Shown here piece by piece: positions 36,620 to 48,512 of a stretch of 64,000 nt of DNA. The notes beneath the pieces were generated by a model. That model was not told where the DNA came from and did not search any database. It saw nothing but the letters and a program-made list of their open reading frames with translations. Numbering within the stretch: position 1 is the stretch's first letter; each line of letters starts with the position of its first letter. Made by a program: the position numbers and the translations under genes. This DNA comes from Parietaria judaica (Eukaryota > Streptophyta > Magnoliopsida > Rosales > Urticaceae). The stretch is taken from the NCBI GenBank assembly GCA_954871525.1, contig OX940865.1, positions 26,272,420-26,336,419 on the forward strand. The letters are read 5' to 3'.

Positions 36620-36779
36620 GAGAGAGAAAGAGAGAGAGAGGTGTGAGGTCGGGTTAACTTAATCCTAGGCTTGGGTTAGAATATGATTACGGGCATATTT
36701 TTGCAATTTATTAAATTCGGGTATTTTTCCGTTCAAACTTACTCCACCGAGCATATTTATTAAAGTTCCCCTTTATATA

Positions 36780-39110
36780 TATATAATCGTAATTTCCTCA
36801 CTGATATTTATATATAAATTAGAAAGAGCAAACAATGATCACCATTTATATGAAGTCATGTAATGTTGATGATAAAAGGACAGAGTGCACGTGGCCATGT
36901 GAGTCTCTGCATGCACGCAAGCAACACAGCTCAGACATATTAACACTGAGTTTCATTGCATGGGATTATAATCCAAAAAAACTCCTCTGTAAAGTTCGTC
37001 TCTTTGCTTTGCCCAACAAATATAATCAATTTATATTTATTATATAATTTTCACCCCACAGAATCTCAGTACTAACCACACAACGTGCCGTGCTTCTCCT
37101 TATTTTCGATACACTACACACATATATATCAACTATATATATGGTAAGAAATTATGATAATATATATTCACAAACAACTCCAATATAGTTTTGAGTTTTG
37201 ACATTAAAATGTAACAAATGAAGTTAAATATTATTATAGAGAAACACAAATAATCAAGTGTCGCTATTATGGTGGATCGATCCTACACTTTATTTGGTAT
37301 GATTATTTATTACCAAGATAAGGTAAGGCTATGAGTGTGACTAAAGTTATGGTATTTCAACCACAAAATTTGATGTATAATAAGTGTTAATTGCGAAATA
37401 AGTACTCGATATTTTAATTTTATAATGACGTAAATATAATATTTTCACGACTAATTAAAATTTCTAATGCTTCATATTTAGTTTTTTTTTTTTTTTTTGT
37501 CTCTTTTTTTTTAATTAATTTATCACAATCTTCGATGTGGTGTTAAAAGTCTTTGATACGTGACACTTCTTAAAAAATTAAACTTTTTTTCTTCTTTTTT
37601 AGGCACTAACGGGATTTTTAAACAAGTGACCGATAATTTGACCGACCAAAATTAACTTTTATACTACCATATAAAATAAACCCTCTTATTATAAATCATT
37701 TGATATATATATATATATATATTTACATTTGAAGCAAGCTTTAAAATCTTTGGTCACACCTATCTCCATTTTTCAACGAAACTTTGATCTCAAGCCACTT
37801 AATCCACACGCATGCGCCTTATACTGCTCATATATAGTGTACGTAATCATTTGAAATTATCAAATTACACACATTAAATTAATATCTCAACCATAGGAGT
37901 AACTTTATTGAATTATTATACGGGAAATTACAGGCGAGACATAATTATTATCATTATTATCAACAGTTATTTGCCATTACCCTCATAACACATGCCTTTT
38001 TATTTTTTGGATTTTAACGATACAAAAAGTATTCAATGAAAAACGATCATATTCTGAGTTACTAGTTTACTTTAAATTGTTTAAAATTATATATCTTATT
38101 AATTTAAACAAATCTTACACACCATCGCTTTTTAACTCATAAAATTATTTAACTTATCATTTAAGTGCTATTTTTCTTCTTCTTCTTCAATGTAACATAA
38201 AAAATGGAACATTTTGTAAACAGCTAAAATATAAGCTAATGTATTGAGAAAGCCAAGAGTTGGTTTTGCCCATTCAATTGTATGGACATCATAAATCATT
38301 ATCATCCTACTGATAAGGCAACAAAAAAGAAACATTTATTTATATATTTATAGCGATCTCTATTTGGTCGTATATAATATGTCTGTATTTATTGATTTAC
38401 CTCAAAAGTACGTTTGCATTGAAAGGAAGATAGCTATTTGACACATAGAGCTAGGGTCCCATGCATGCTCAGTGACCAGTTCTTGAATCCATGTCCCATT
38501 CAACTCAATAACTTCATGGGCGCCCATGGCAGCCCGTTTCCGGGTTCGACTCGGGCACAAGTTGGGCAACTAGTGATAAATCCTAGGCGGGCATGAACCC
38601 ATTTGGCCACTTTGGGGAGGGCAACCATTCCTTACATACAATATTAAGTATCATGTAATTTTTATAGATTAAAGGAAAAAGGGACGCGGCGCGAGTATGA
38701 GCGTATACCGGGTCATAGGCGCGTGCAGCCCGCACGCGCCTACCAGTTTGGAAAGGCCTGAATAGTACCGAGAAAGATTAATATATAGTACTTAGAATAG
38801 GATTAGGTTAAAGTAATAACAAATTCACGTGCTTCGCATAAGGTAATTAACATTTTAGTCTTTAACGTGTAGGAGAAATGTGCTATTTTTTGAAAATAAA
38901 GGTATTGACGTTGATAAACAAAAACGAAGAAGAAGGTACAAATGTTCTAATCGACGCCAATTACTGAAAACAAAATAGTATTAATAAAATGTAAGCATGT
39001 AATTCTGTGTTAATATAATATATGTATGTATATATATATATATTAAATAGCTTCCAAAATGTACCCTCACTCTTATGTCCCATCTTCGTTTGTCATTTAG
39101 CTTTCTATTT
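36780..39110. other. Intergenic, no gene seen
   Basis: AT-rich with homopolymers. A less AT-rich stretch at about 38510-38760 (GGGCGCCCATGGCAGCCCG, GGGTTCGACTCGGGC) looks like an old transposon fragment. A B-box-like GGTTCGACTC is present, but no matching A box was found at the right distance. Confidence 0.5.
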
Positions 39111-39119
39111 AATGTCTTG

Positions 39120-39150
39120 TATATAATATAAGGCTCTCTCTCTCTCTCTT
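39120..39150 (+). promoter_or_regulatory. Candidate TATA box and CT-rich initiator of RopGAP
   Basis: TATATAAT at 39120-39127 is followed within a few bases by a (CT)n run (about 39133-39150), a common layout of plant core promoters with pyrimidine-patch initiators. It would give a 5' UTR of about 200 nt. Confidence 0.45.
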
Positions 39151-39352
39151 ATCATATTTCCCAGTTTTCACAGACAAAGCAAACAACGGTTTATGAGAAG
39201 GAAACGAAGCAAACAACACCAAAAGCTCCAAAACGAACCACGCCAACAAAACTAGACCGTAATGCCCTCGTCACCTTCATCTCTTATCTCTTGATAAAAC
39301 CATTCATTCTCTCCTCTCACCATACTCACCTTCCAACCTTCCTCAACTCGCC

Positions 39353-42300
39353 ATGACTCGGCTTTTCCGCTCGAAATCCTGCGGCCTCGCCGAGTTCATC
39401 TCGCCCCCGGGGAGCCCGATCTTCGTAGAGGAAGAGGAAACCGATAACGAAGAGGAGGAGGAGGAGGAAGAAGAAGAATACGAGTCCGAGAACGACGAAG
39501 ACGACGCGCTGTACAACCCCGAGACGACGCCGTTTCGCAGTAACAGTAATAGCAATTCCCACCAGTTTGCCATAGTGGATGTCTTGGTGACGGCGCTGAG
39601 GAAGTCGATCGTGACGTGCAGCGTGGAGCGGGACGACGTGTCGTCGTCCACCTCGTCGTCGGCGCTGGATATCAGCTGGCCGACAGAGGTCAGGCACGTG
39701 TCGCACGTGACCTTCGACCGTTTCAACGGCTTCCTTGGCTTGCCCACGGAGCTCGAGCCTCAGCTTCCCAGAAGAGTCCCTAGCGCAAGGTATTTATTCG
39801 TAAATTGTAAATATTTATCTTATGGATTCAGAATATATGATTAAAAACGATGTATATATATATAATATATTATATAAGGTGTTTTTGTGGAAATGAATTA
39901 TCTTAGTAATGTGATTTGTGGGAATTTTTCTAAAAAGGCTATTTTTACTTCTTCTTTTCGTTATCAAATTTTATACATTTTATTTGTGGTGAGAAAGTTT
40001 ACAATAATATGTGATGATCATCTTGGTGAAGAACTATTTTTTAATAAAATTTTACACGATTTAATTATTTATTTTGGTCTTTTTTTCCTTCTTCTTTCTA
40101 ATGTGTGATGGTCTTCAATAATGTAATACTTGGCTTATTGTTAATTTATTCTTGTTACTTTTATTTTATTTTAGAAGGTGATAATGTGATGTTAAAAATG
40201 ATATAAACGGATAAATTTCTTAAGCATGCTATAAGTTCCCGAACACAAAGCACACACCAATAAGCGAATCGAAAATTCAGCAAGGTGATGGACGAAACCC
40301 GGAAACATTATGCGAAAAAATCACACAAAAGCGATGTTTTTCCTTCGAGAACAGGGCACAAACTCTCCAAACATGTGTTTGATGGGAATGCAGCTTTTTT
40401 GTATGATTCGGGATAAAGTTTCCGGGATTGATAACTTGGCGAATCGTAATTGGTTTATTGGTGCCTGTATTGTGTTCGGAACTTATCCGTATGCAACCAT
40501 CCATGTGTAAATCGGTTTCGGTTAAAGGGGATGCTTTGATTAGCCAAAATAACACATTGCCAAAAAGATATTACCTTTTACTTGAATTACTTTTCTTCTT
40601 TCTTTGCATATACAATGTCTTCTATGTTTCTCTGTTTTTCACGCTTCAATCAATCTTAAACTAATCCGTTTTTCACTAAAAAATTAATCCGTCTTCTTTC
40701 TTTGTATCAATTTCAGTGTGAGCGTTTTTGGGGTCTCAGCGCAGTCGATGCAATGCACGTACGACGACAGAGGAAACAGCGTGCCGACGATCCTGCTCAT
40801 GATGCAGAAGCGCTTGTACTCAGGAGGAGGTCTTCAAGTAAGTTTTGCCGGCTAATTTTGTTTTTTGTTTTTGTTTTATCACTTAACATGAATTTGAGCT
40901 CTAAATTTATCGTTGGTGCGATCAAAGGCCGAGGGGATATTTCGGATAAACGCCGAGAACAGCCAAGAAGAGAGAGTCCGGGATCGTTTGAATAAGGGCG
41001 TTGTGCCTCATGGCATTGATGTGCATTGCTTAGCTGGTTTGATAAAGGTAAAAAAAAAATTCTTTTCTTTCTAAAGCAATTTTCTATGCCAACATTAAGA
41101 TATATTTGGAGCAGTTTGACCCCTTAATTTTCATTTTAGTACAGAATATCTTTTCGTGAATAAAGATTTAGAAATTGTTATCCACGTAATCTCATGAGTA
41201 GGATCAAGTGTATTTTCCTATTCGCATTTAGATTAGTAATATTATGAATAACGATTTTAGCCTCGATAAGTCACGAAAATGACGAATTTATCAATTTTTA
41301 TGAAAAACAAGAGGAATTCTTCTCAAGAATGAAAATTCAAGGAGCATACACATTTTGGGGACAAAGTGAATACACGAATGAATTGAGAAATTAAGAGAAA
41401 TCAATGGTTTAAACTTTAGACTACTTGAGAACAGAGTAAAATCAAAACAGATTCTACATTCCGGTTTTATGCAAGAAAAATATAAATCAAAACATATTTG
41501 ATATATTTAATTACAGGGCAATATGCATGAATCATTAATATTTGGTGTACTTTTGACCTCTTAATTTTCATTTTAGTACAAATATATATCTTTTTGTGTG
41601 GAAAAATGAATAGAAACCGTTATCCACGTAATCTCGTTAGTAAGATCAAGTGTACTTTCTAAATTTATTTACACTAGTCATATTTTCAATAACGGTTTTT
41701 TTTCTTCTAAGTTACGTAAATGACGAAATTTATCAATTTTATTTACAAAAATGAGGAATTCTTCTCGGGAACGAAAATTCAAAGAGCAAAATGTTACAAT
41801 ACAAAATTTCGGAGCAAATTGAGAACTTATTGAATGTCTCGTTATTGTTGATTAATTTTGGCCTGTGTATCTATGTGTTTGAAGGCATGGTTCAGAGAGC
41901 TCCCAAGAGGAGTGCTCGATTCGCTCACGCCGGAGCAGGTTATGCATTGCAATGCCGAAGACGACTGCACAAAGCTCGTGAAGCTTCTTCCTCCCACGGA
42001 AGCTTCTCTGCTCGATTGGGCCGTCAATCTCATGGCCGACGTCGTCCAAAACGAGGACTACAACAAGATGAATGCCCGGAACATCGCCATGGTTTTTGCG
42101 CCCAACATGACTCAGGTTTCACTTCTGCCTGTTTCATTTTTTGGAAATTTACTTTTAGTTTGCAAATGGTAGTGAGTTTCCACCTTTTGAGATGCATAAA
42201 ACCAGGTTTTGTGATGATTTTTGAAGGATTATTGTTCTTAAAATTAATGTGTTTTTCTTCGTGTTTTCAGATGGCAGATCCGCTAACCGCGCTGATCCAC

Positions 42301-42747
42301 GCCGTGCAAGTCATGAACTTCCTGAAGACGCTGATCCTGAAGACGCTGCGCGAAAGACAAGACTCGCCCGCCAAGCCCCGGTTCATTCCATCCTTCTCCA
42401 AAACCCCCACGAAAACCTCCGACAACAGTGACACGCAAGAGCCGAGCACCATCAACGAGAAACTATGGTGTTCGCAGATCACAAAAGGTGAAGAAGAGCA
42501 AGAAGGAGAAGAAGAGAACAAGGACAACAACAAGCGATCGAGGCTATCAGATCACTTCAGGAGAACGACAAGCGAGAGCCAGTGTCGCGGGGGAGAATAC
42601 GAATCTGGTGATTGGTTGAGTCTGAGAAAAGGGGTGAGGAAGCTCTGCAGACACCCCGTGTTTCAGCTGAGCAAGCCGACGAAGAAGACACCGACGCTCG
42701 GGATTGTAAATACGAGCTCGAGGGGGAGAGAGGAAGCTTGGGCTTGA
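39353..42747 (+). CDS. ROP GTPase-activating protein (CRIB + RhoGAP), five exons
   Basis: This protein accelerates GTP hydrolysis by ROP (plant Rho) GTPases, controlling polar growth and signalling at the plasma membrane. Exons: 39353-39789, 40717-40837, 40928-41047, 41885-42115 and 42271-42747. All boundaries are GT-AG, phases agree, and the product is 461 aa, normal for plant RopGAPs. Residues 25-52 form an acidic stretch. The CRIB motif is at about 107-135 (ISWPTEVRHVSHVTFDRF). The RhoGAP domain spans about 148-330 with the catalytic arginine finger in GIFRINAEN (Arg192) and the NARNIAMVFAPNM block. The C-terminal tail is charged and Ser-rich. An AATAAA at 42989-42994 may be the poly(A) signal. 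A partial duplicate of introns and exon 4 lies at about 50660-51200. Confidence 0.94.
40232..40486. mobile_element. MITE-like inverted repeat in RopGAP intron 1
   Basis: The left end ATAAGTTCCCGAACACAAAG and the inverse of the right end, ATAAGTTCCGAACACAATAC, pair, and both continue into CACCAATAA. This gives arms of roughly 30 bp around 255 bp. There is no coding capacity, and no target-site duplication could be assigned. Confidence 0.55.
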
Positions 42748-42999
42748 AGTAACAATATCTCTGAATAAGTCTTGTTCATACCACTTTGAGCCATTTTGTT
42801 CTTGTTTTGAGAGTGTTTGTAAGTACTTATGTTAGTGTCATCGAATGTGTGGGGAAGAATGCTAACTAAGTAGAGACTAGAGAGCTTTAGTGAAAACGAA
42901 TATACAAAGAGTGTTAAGAGTGAAGAAATACTGTTGTGTGATTGTGTAATTTTGTTGATAGTTCCGTTTTTAACGTTTTTGATATCGGAATAAATACAT

Positions 43000-43489
43000 T
43001 GAGCTTTATGAGTAAGTGAATCAAAGAGGTGCTAGTGGAATGACGAGCTTGAACCCTGTTAGGATTTAGCCCTACCAAAAAAAAAAAATTGGCGAAAACA
43101 AGTAGTGATACGTAGAAATTTAGCAGTTCGCTCTCAACGTGAGAGGTACTTCCACTTACCGATTGCCAATCATCTTCACTGTAAAAGTTCTAGTTTAATA
43201 ACCCTCGTTCTCACTCTTTCTATTTGGGCTAAAAAACTGCAAATTGTCAGTCACAAGCTACATAGTTGAAAATTTAAAACTACATTAATTACATGGATAA
43301 ATTAGCTTAAATAACATTCGCTAAATGAATCTTCAACAATACTTTGCGTTCGTTTACATTAAAAGAAATCGATGAATTAGGCTTCGTAACTCTACAAACC
43401 CTCCAAAACAGCCAAAAAAAAAAAACCTAAATGAAAAACATAGCGTAATAGAAAAAGAATAAAGTACTCTAGGCACTATACATGTCTGC
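43000..43489. other. RopGAP 3' flank
   Basis: No gene. The part 43240-43410 (CGCTAAATGAATC, GGCTTCGTAACT) is similar to 51390-51480, showing that the RopGAP downstream flank belongs to the tandem duplication described in the findings. Confidence 0.55.
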
Positions 43490-44114
43490 TAGGGCTGCAA
43501 CCGGGTCCAAAACCCGTTTTTTTTTAAAAACCCGGAACCCGGACCCGGATTTCCGGGTTTTCACTTTTCAAACCCGGAACCGGTTTTTAAAATAGAAAAC
43601 CCGGAAATCCGGGTTCGGTTTATTACCCGGTTTTAAAATTAAAACCCGGTTTCAAAACCCGAACCCGAATTTTATTCAGGTTCGGGTTTTAAATACGTTT
43701 TTTTTTAAAACCCGGTTTTTAACACGGAAATTAAAAAAAAAACAGAAAAATAATAAAAACCGGTTCTAAACACACCAATAATCCAAACACAGCAATAATC
43801 CAAACCGGTTCTAAACACAACAATAATGTCAGGTTCTATTTTTCATTTTTTATCACACTACTAATTTAAAAATTATAATTATAAATTAAATATTTAATTA
43901 AAAAAACCGGGTTTTAGTAACCTACTAACCGGGTTCCGGGTTTTATAACTCAAACCCCGGAACCCGGAACCGGTTTATTCTGGTTGCGGGTTTTGAAAAT
44001 TTTGGTTTCGGTTTAACCCGGTTTTAATTCGGTTTCGGTTTTTTAAAATCGGATTCAGTCCGGTTTTGGTTTAAAACCCGCATTTTCGGGTTTTATGCAC
44101 AGCCCTATGTCTGG
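43482..44114. mobile_element. hAT-type non-autonomous element with CCGGGTTTT interior
   Basis: The element at 43490-44106 starts TAGGGCTG and ends CAGCCCT, the usual hAT terminal form. It is flanked by ATGTCTGC (43482-43489) and ATGTCTGG (44107-44114), an 8-bp duplication with one mismatch. The interior is dominated by many copies of AACCCGG and CCGGGTTT in both orientations, so a transcript would be strongly self-pairing. There is no coding capacity. Confidence 0.8.
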
Positions 44115-45530
44115 TGTTGCTTGAGCGAATTCATCGCATTTTGATATTTTATCATAACTCAATTCATTTTTAATAAAAAAAAATAGGAATAGTTTTCTTT
44201 GTTTTTTTTTTCTCGATGGAAAACCAACTTTATAAAAAACGTCTTCTAGTTTTGATAAAATATTAAAACGCGATGAATTCGCAATTGATTAATTAAGCAA
44301 TTTTCATAAGTGATGTAAAGAAAAATACAAATAATACGAAGAACGCCTAAATCGAACTCGATTTTCTCAATTAAAAGCTTTTTTAACTTTTTTTTATCAT
44401 CATTATGAACTAATACACTTATACATCGAGCTTACAATATATATGAAAATACCCCACTAACTATCCTAAAATAAGTTTGGTATATCACTAATAATGACAA
44501 AAGAAAAGAGTAAATGCAAATAATCTCACGCATAAATGAGAATAAAAAAAATGCTACGAGTTGTCATATAATAAGACCACTAGGTCAACTTTGATTTGTA
44601 TCGATAAGGTTTTTTTTTTTTTTTTTTAAATTAAAGTTACAAACAATAAATATAATTTTGTTATGATTTATTTGTCGTTAGGTCAACTTTGATTTGTATC
44701 GATAAGGTTTTTTTTTTTTTTTTAAATTAAAGTTACAAACAATAAATATAATTTTGTTATGATTTATTTGTCGTTCGAAAGTTAAGCTACCAAAATTAAG
44801 TTTGCATTTAACATAGAGTATAGAGTAGATACTAGCGTTTTGATTAGATGATTTTGATAACCAATATTTTACGATTTGATTTAGGAAATTAATTTGAGAG
44901 TTCAGTCTAACAAATTTGTTTGGGAGTTTTATCTTCGAAACACTATTTGGTTGATCTTTTGTTAAATTAAAAAATAATATAAATGCAATAATTAAATCAA
45001 ACACAATTTGTGTTAAAAAAATATGTTTGATTTGAAAGTAATAGATTGATATTATGCAAAAAATATTTACATTAATGTAAAAATATATTCAAATATTATT
45101 ACTCTAATTACATGTTTAAATAATATATATATAAAGTAGTAAAAAAATAATTACATGAGTTTATATCATTGTTATTTGGAACCCGTGTTCTGCCAATTGG
45201 CCAAAACGCCAAAGCTGAGGGTTATACACATGGCAACGATGTGGAAATATGTTAACGCGCATTAGGGTTGAGTGGATGGAATTTGTGCACGCCACTGTTT
45301 GGCAAAGTTGGATTACTTATATCGACATTAATTCGCTTTGGCCACATGTTTGCACAATTAAGTAACTTTGACCACTTTTGCCGCTAATACCACTTTATTT
45401 TTTTTACAAATGACTATGATTCCTTGGTGATCAGAACTGACTAATTATTTTTATGAACATTTTTTTTAAATGCATAGAATTAAAACCTTTTTAATATATA
45501 AAATTATTAATGAACACTATTGTTTTACAT
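44115..45530. other. Intergenic with a 97-bp tandem duplication and a MITE remnant
   Basis: About 44580-44678 and 44679-44775 are near-identical tandem copies starting TAGGTCAACTTTGATTTGTA, differing mainly in T-run length. The following sequence (CGAAAGTTAAGCTACCAAAATT) resembles 51715-51745. At about 45200-45392 lies a diverged relative of the MITE at 20748-20972. No gene is supported. Confidence 0.6.
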
Positions 45531-46239
45531 AACACCCGTTGGCCTCGGGTGATCACTTAGCCCAAAAATATGATCGGCTCAAACGGTTGTCGATTTTTAA
45601 AATTTACAATATATCCGTCAATTAATTACCCGTAAGAAGTGGATTATCAGTTGATTATCGTTAATAATTAAGTTGTTTGAACCTACCTCACTTCATCTTC
45701 ATGTCTATGAAAACAAGTTGAAACGTGGGGAATAATTTGAGGATATTTCTAGAAGTGGGGAATTAAATAAAACATGGTCATAATTTCATCTTATGGACGT
45801 AAGATCTCCATGTTTCTCCTCGAACATTTTTATCTGTATGTGAAGTTGTCTTGTTTGATTTGAGAAATGGCGCTTTCAATCACGTGTTTCCATTTTTGCA
45901 TCTGTGTCAGCTTCTTCGGTTTATGGTGTCACTGTTTTAGTACTACGCATGCTTTTTTCATAATTCAATAAAAATTAACTTTCAATCAAGACAAGCCAGG
46001 TCCATTCGTACCACGTTGTTGTGGCTTTTGGGCGACCTATCTTTCCACATCTCTCAGCCCTTCGTAAGGAACACATACACTACACCACATTATACACACA
46101 GGAGATCAGCCATGGAAAACTTCATGGCTTCCTCGTCGTCTTATTCGCCTTTTACGGTCCAGCAGTGGCTTCTACTAGTCATGCAGAGCCAGCCGGAGTG
46201 GTGGGTCTATGCCATCTTCTGGCGGAGCTCCGGCTGCGA

Positions 46240-46990
46240 GACCGGGAAGCCGTTCTTCACCTGGGGAGATGGGTAGGAATCTAGGGTTATCTCTTTATAA
46301 ACGATTGACAATATGAAAAGAGTAGTGGCTGACATTATTATTGATTTAAATCTTGTTCAGTTTAATTTTTATCGTCCTTCTTCGGCAAGGGAGATGGGTG
46401 AGACCGTGACATAAATATCATATCCAGGGTTGATCTCATCACAATAAACGATTCGCAATAAGAAGAGCAACGTATGATATTATTGATTTAAATCTTGCTC
46501 AGTTTAATTTTTATTTATTAGACCAGGAAGCCGTTCTTCAGCAAGGGAGATGAGTACGATAGATACCATATTTAGGGTTATAAATGATTGGCAATAAGAA
46601 GAGTAATATCTGACATTATCGATTTAAATCTTGTTTAATTATAATATAATTTAAATTTGTCAAGCCCAGAGGCTGTTCCTTCAGCTGGGGAGATGGGTGC
46701 GATAAATAATATCATATATAGGATTTATCTCATAATAAACATTGCCAATAAATAAGAAGAGTATCATCTGACATAATGCCCAAAATGTTGGTCCGGGTTA
46801 AACCCGGATTCGACAAAAAAAAATAAAAAACCCGGATACCGAAATATCCGGGTCCGAGAAGCCGTTCTTTAGCTGGAGCCTGGAGAGATGGGTACGATAA
46901 ATATCATGTCTATGATTTATCTTATTATAAACGACTGGCAATAAATGTCTCACATTAATTATTGATTTAAATTCTGTTCATTTTATTTTA
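46240..46990 (+). repeat. Tandem repeats of the exon-1 end plus 5' splice site
   Basis: About five copies of a 120-150-bp unit begin in the last ~30 bp of exon 1 (GGAAGCCGTTCTTCA, GGGGAGATGGGT) and continue into the intron (AATAAACGATTGGCAATAAG, TGACATTATTGATTTAAATC). Approximate copy starts: 46240, 46372, 46521, 46661 and 46855. Each copy carries a GT after GATGG or GATGA. The paralogue at 57760 has only one copy. Confidence 0.85.
46781..46854. mobile_element. hAT-like MITE fragment between repeat copies
   Basis: A 74-bp segment (GCCCAAAATGTTGGTCCGGG to AAATATCCGGGTCC) interrupts the repeat array in the bHLH copy A intron. It resembles the left part of the element at 49772-50105 and shares the CCCGGAT/ATCCGGG composition. 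It has no recognisable duplication of its own. Confidence 0.5.
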
Positions 46991-48464
46991 GTTGGATCTT
47001 ACTATTTTGAGCCAGTACTCGTTTGAGGCTCGTGATACCGGTATGTTAAAGTACGATTAAATCCCATTTCAAAGTGATTAATTCGATAACGATGAAACTA
47101 GCCCATATATAATCTGATAAATCTTTTCTTTTCTCTTTTAAAAGTCAGGATTAATCTTAAAAGGTTCCGAATAACTCTTTCCAAGTGTTCAATGTTTCCG
47201 TACGTTATTCCATGAAAAAGAACCGAATAAGTTTTTTCTTTTCTTTTCTTTATATCATGATGAGATCCTTAACAGGTACTTCCATGGCACGAGAGACACC
47301 ATTTCTCCGAGAACCAGCAACAACAGGGAGAGCCTGGCCACCATAATAGCAGCGGACGGAGAAATAGAGTCTACCGACGGCGACGCCGAGTGGTTCTACA
47401 TCATGTCACTCACTCACTCTTTCCTTGCCGGCGATGCGTTGTGTTCCACGTGGCTCGCCGGAGCCGCGGAGATTCAGTCTCACGATTCCCATAGGGCAAG
47501 AGAAGCCCTAGTGAACGGCTTAGAGACTATCGTGTGTGTCCCAGTCCTTGGTGGGATGATCGAAATGGGATCGTGCCATATGATTGCTAAGAATTGGGTT
47601 TTGATGCATCAGGTCAAGGAATTGTTTGGAATCTCTGATAATGGTGGAAAATGTAACAGTCCAAAAGATATGCAGAGAAATAGATTATTGACCGGAGATG
47701 TTACCACTCAAGTGCCACTCCGGAAGAAGCGTGGCCGGAAGCCAGCGAATGGGCCTAACACGCCGGTGAGCCACGTGGAGGCCGAGCGGCAGCGGCGTGA
47801 GAAGCTCAACCACCGCTTCTACGCGCTTCGCGCGGCCGTGCCCAATGTATCGAGGATGGACAAGGCCTCACTCCTCACCGACGCCGTCTCGTACATCAAC
47901 GAGCTCAAGGCCAAGATCGACGAGCTCCAGAACAACCTCGGAAGTACTTGCAGAAACAAGGTCAAGTTCGAAGGCTCCGACTGCACCACCACCACCACCA
48001 CCGTTGACTAGACCTGGCCACAGAGTGAAGAACAACGTAGGGACCCCTGCGACACGGAGATCCAGGTGAAGTTCGTCGGCTCGAACACAATGATTAGGGT
48101 TCAGTCGGAGAATGTGAACTACCCTGCAGCAAGGCTCATGCGGGCTCTGAGGGAGCTCGAGTTTCCGGTCAAGCATGCAAGCGTTTCGAGTATAAACGAC
48201 GTCGTGCTTCAAGATGTTGTCGTGAAATTTCCGGAAGGAGGACAGTTTATGTGGACCGAGAAGAGTCTCGAATCTACTCTTTTCGATTGTTTCGAGCGAG
48301 ATTGAGAAATTAAAGTTCAAACTCTCGCGACACCAGAAAAAAATAAGGCTTCTTTGATTTATGATCATATCTTTTTTATGTTCTAGTTCTCTTTTTCAGT
48401 CCTATTGGAATCTTCATATTCATGTACTTTTACTGAAATATATATGTTATCTCCATGTCCTTAG

Positions 48465-48475
48465 TTTATTATTAC

Positions 48476-48512
<37 letters not shown>

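Larger units (their letters stand above)
31242..36779. mobile_element. 5.5-kb TIR transposon with captured genes and satellite array (Pack-MULE-like)
   Basis: The element at 31250-36771 begins GGGGAACTTCAATAAATATG and ends in the inverse of GGGGAACTTTAATAAATATG. The inverted repeats extend about 80 bp with scattered mismatches, both arms passing through an AAAAATACCCG block. A perfect 8-bp duplication, TTTATATA, flanks it (31242-31249, 36772-36779). Inside, in order, are a CT-rich leader and GC-rich segment (31380-31680), an ETR1-type receiver fragment, a 189-bp tandem array (32859-35775) and a lipid-transfer-protein gene. No transposase is seen, so it is non-autonomous. Long TIRs and gene capture suggest a Pack-MULE, but an 8-bp duplication also fits hAT. 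Confidence 0.85.
46112..48305 (+). pseudogene. MYC2/bHLH14-like gene, copy A, C-terminally truncated
   Basis: Exon 1 is 46112-46272 and exon 2 starts at 47276 after a GT-AG intron of 1003 bp. The frame is open from the bHLH-MYC N-terminal domain ([36 protein letters not shown]) through an intact bHLH domain ([20 protein letters not shown]). A TAG at 48009-48011, where the paralogue has CAA, ends it at 298 aa. The same frame then stays open to 48305 and encodes the C-terminal ACT-like region ([34 protein letters not shown]). This single nonsense codon would give a MYC-type protein with DNA-binding and JAZ-interaction regions but no C-terminal domain. It may be a pseudogene or a functional short form. 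Its intron carries a tandem repeat array. Confidence 0.8.

Noticed and set aside
36835..37047. 70-aa frame right of the TIR element
   Set aside because: No recognisable family, AT-rich codons and no promoter or splice context.
38540..38580. B-box-like GGGTTCGACTCGGG, possible tRNA or SINE
   Set aside because: No matching A box upstream on either strand and no target-site duplication.
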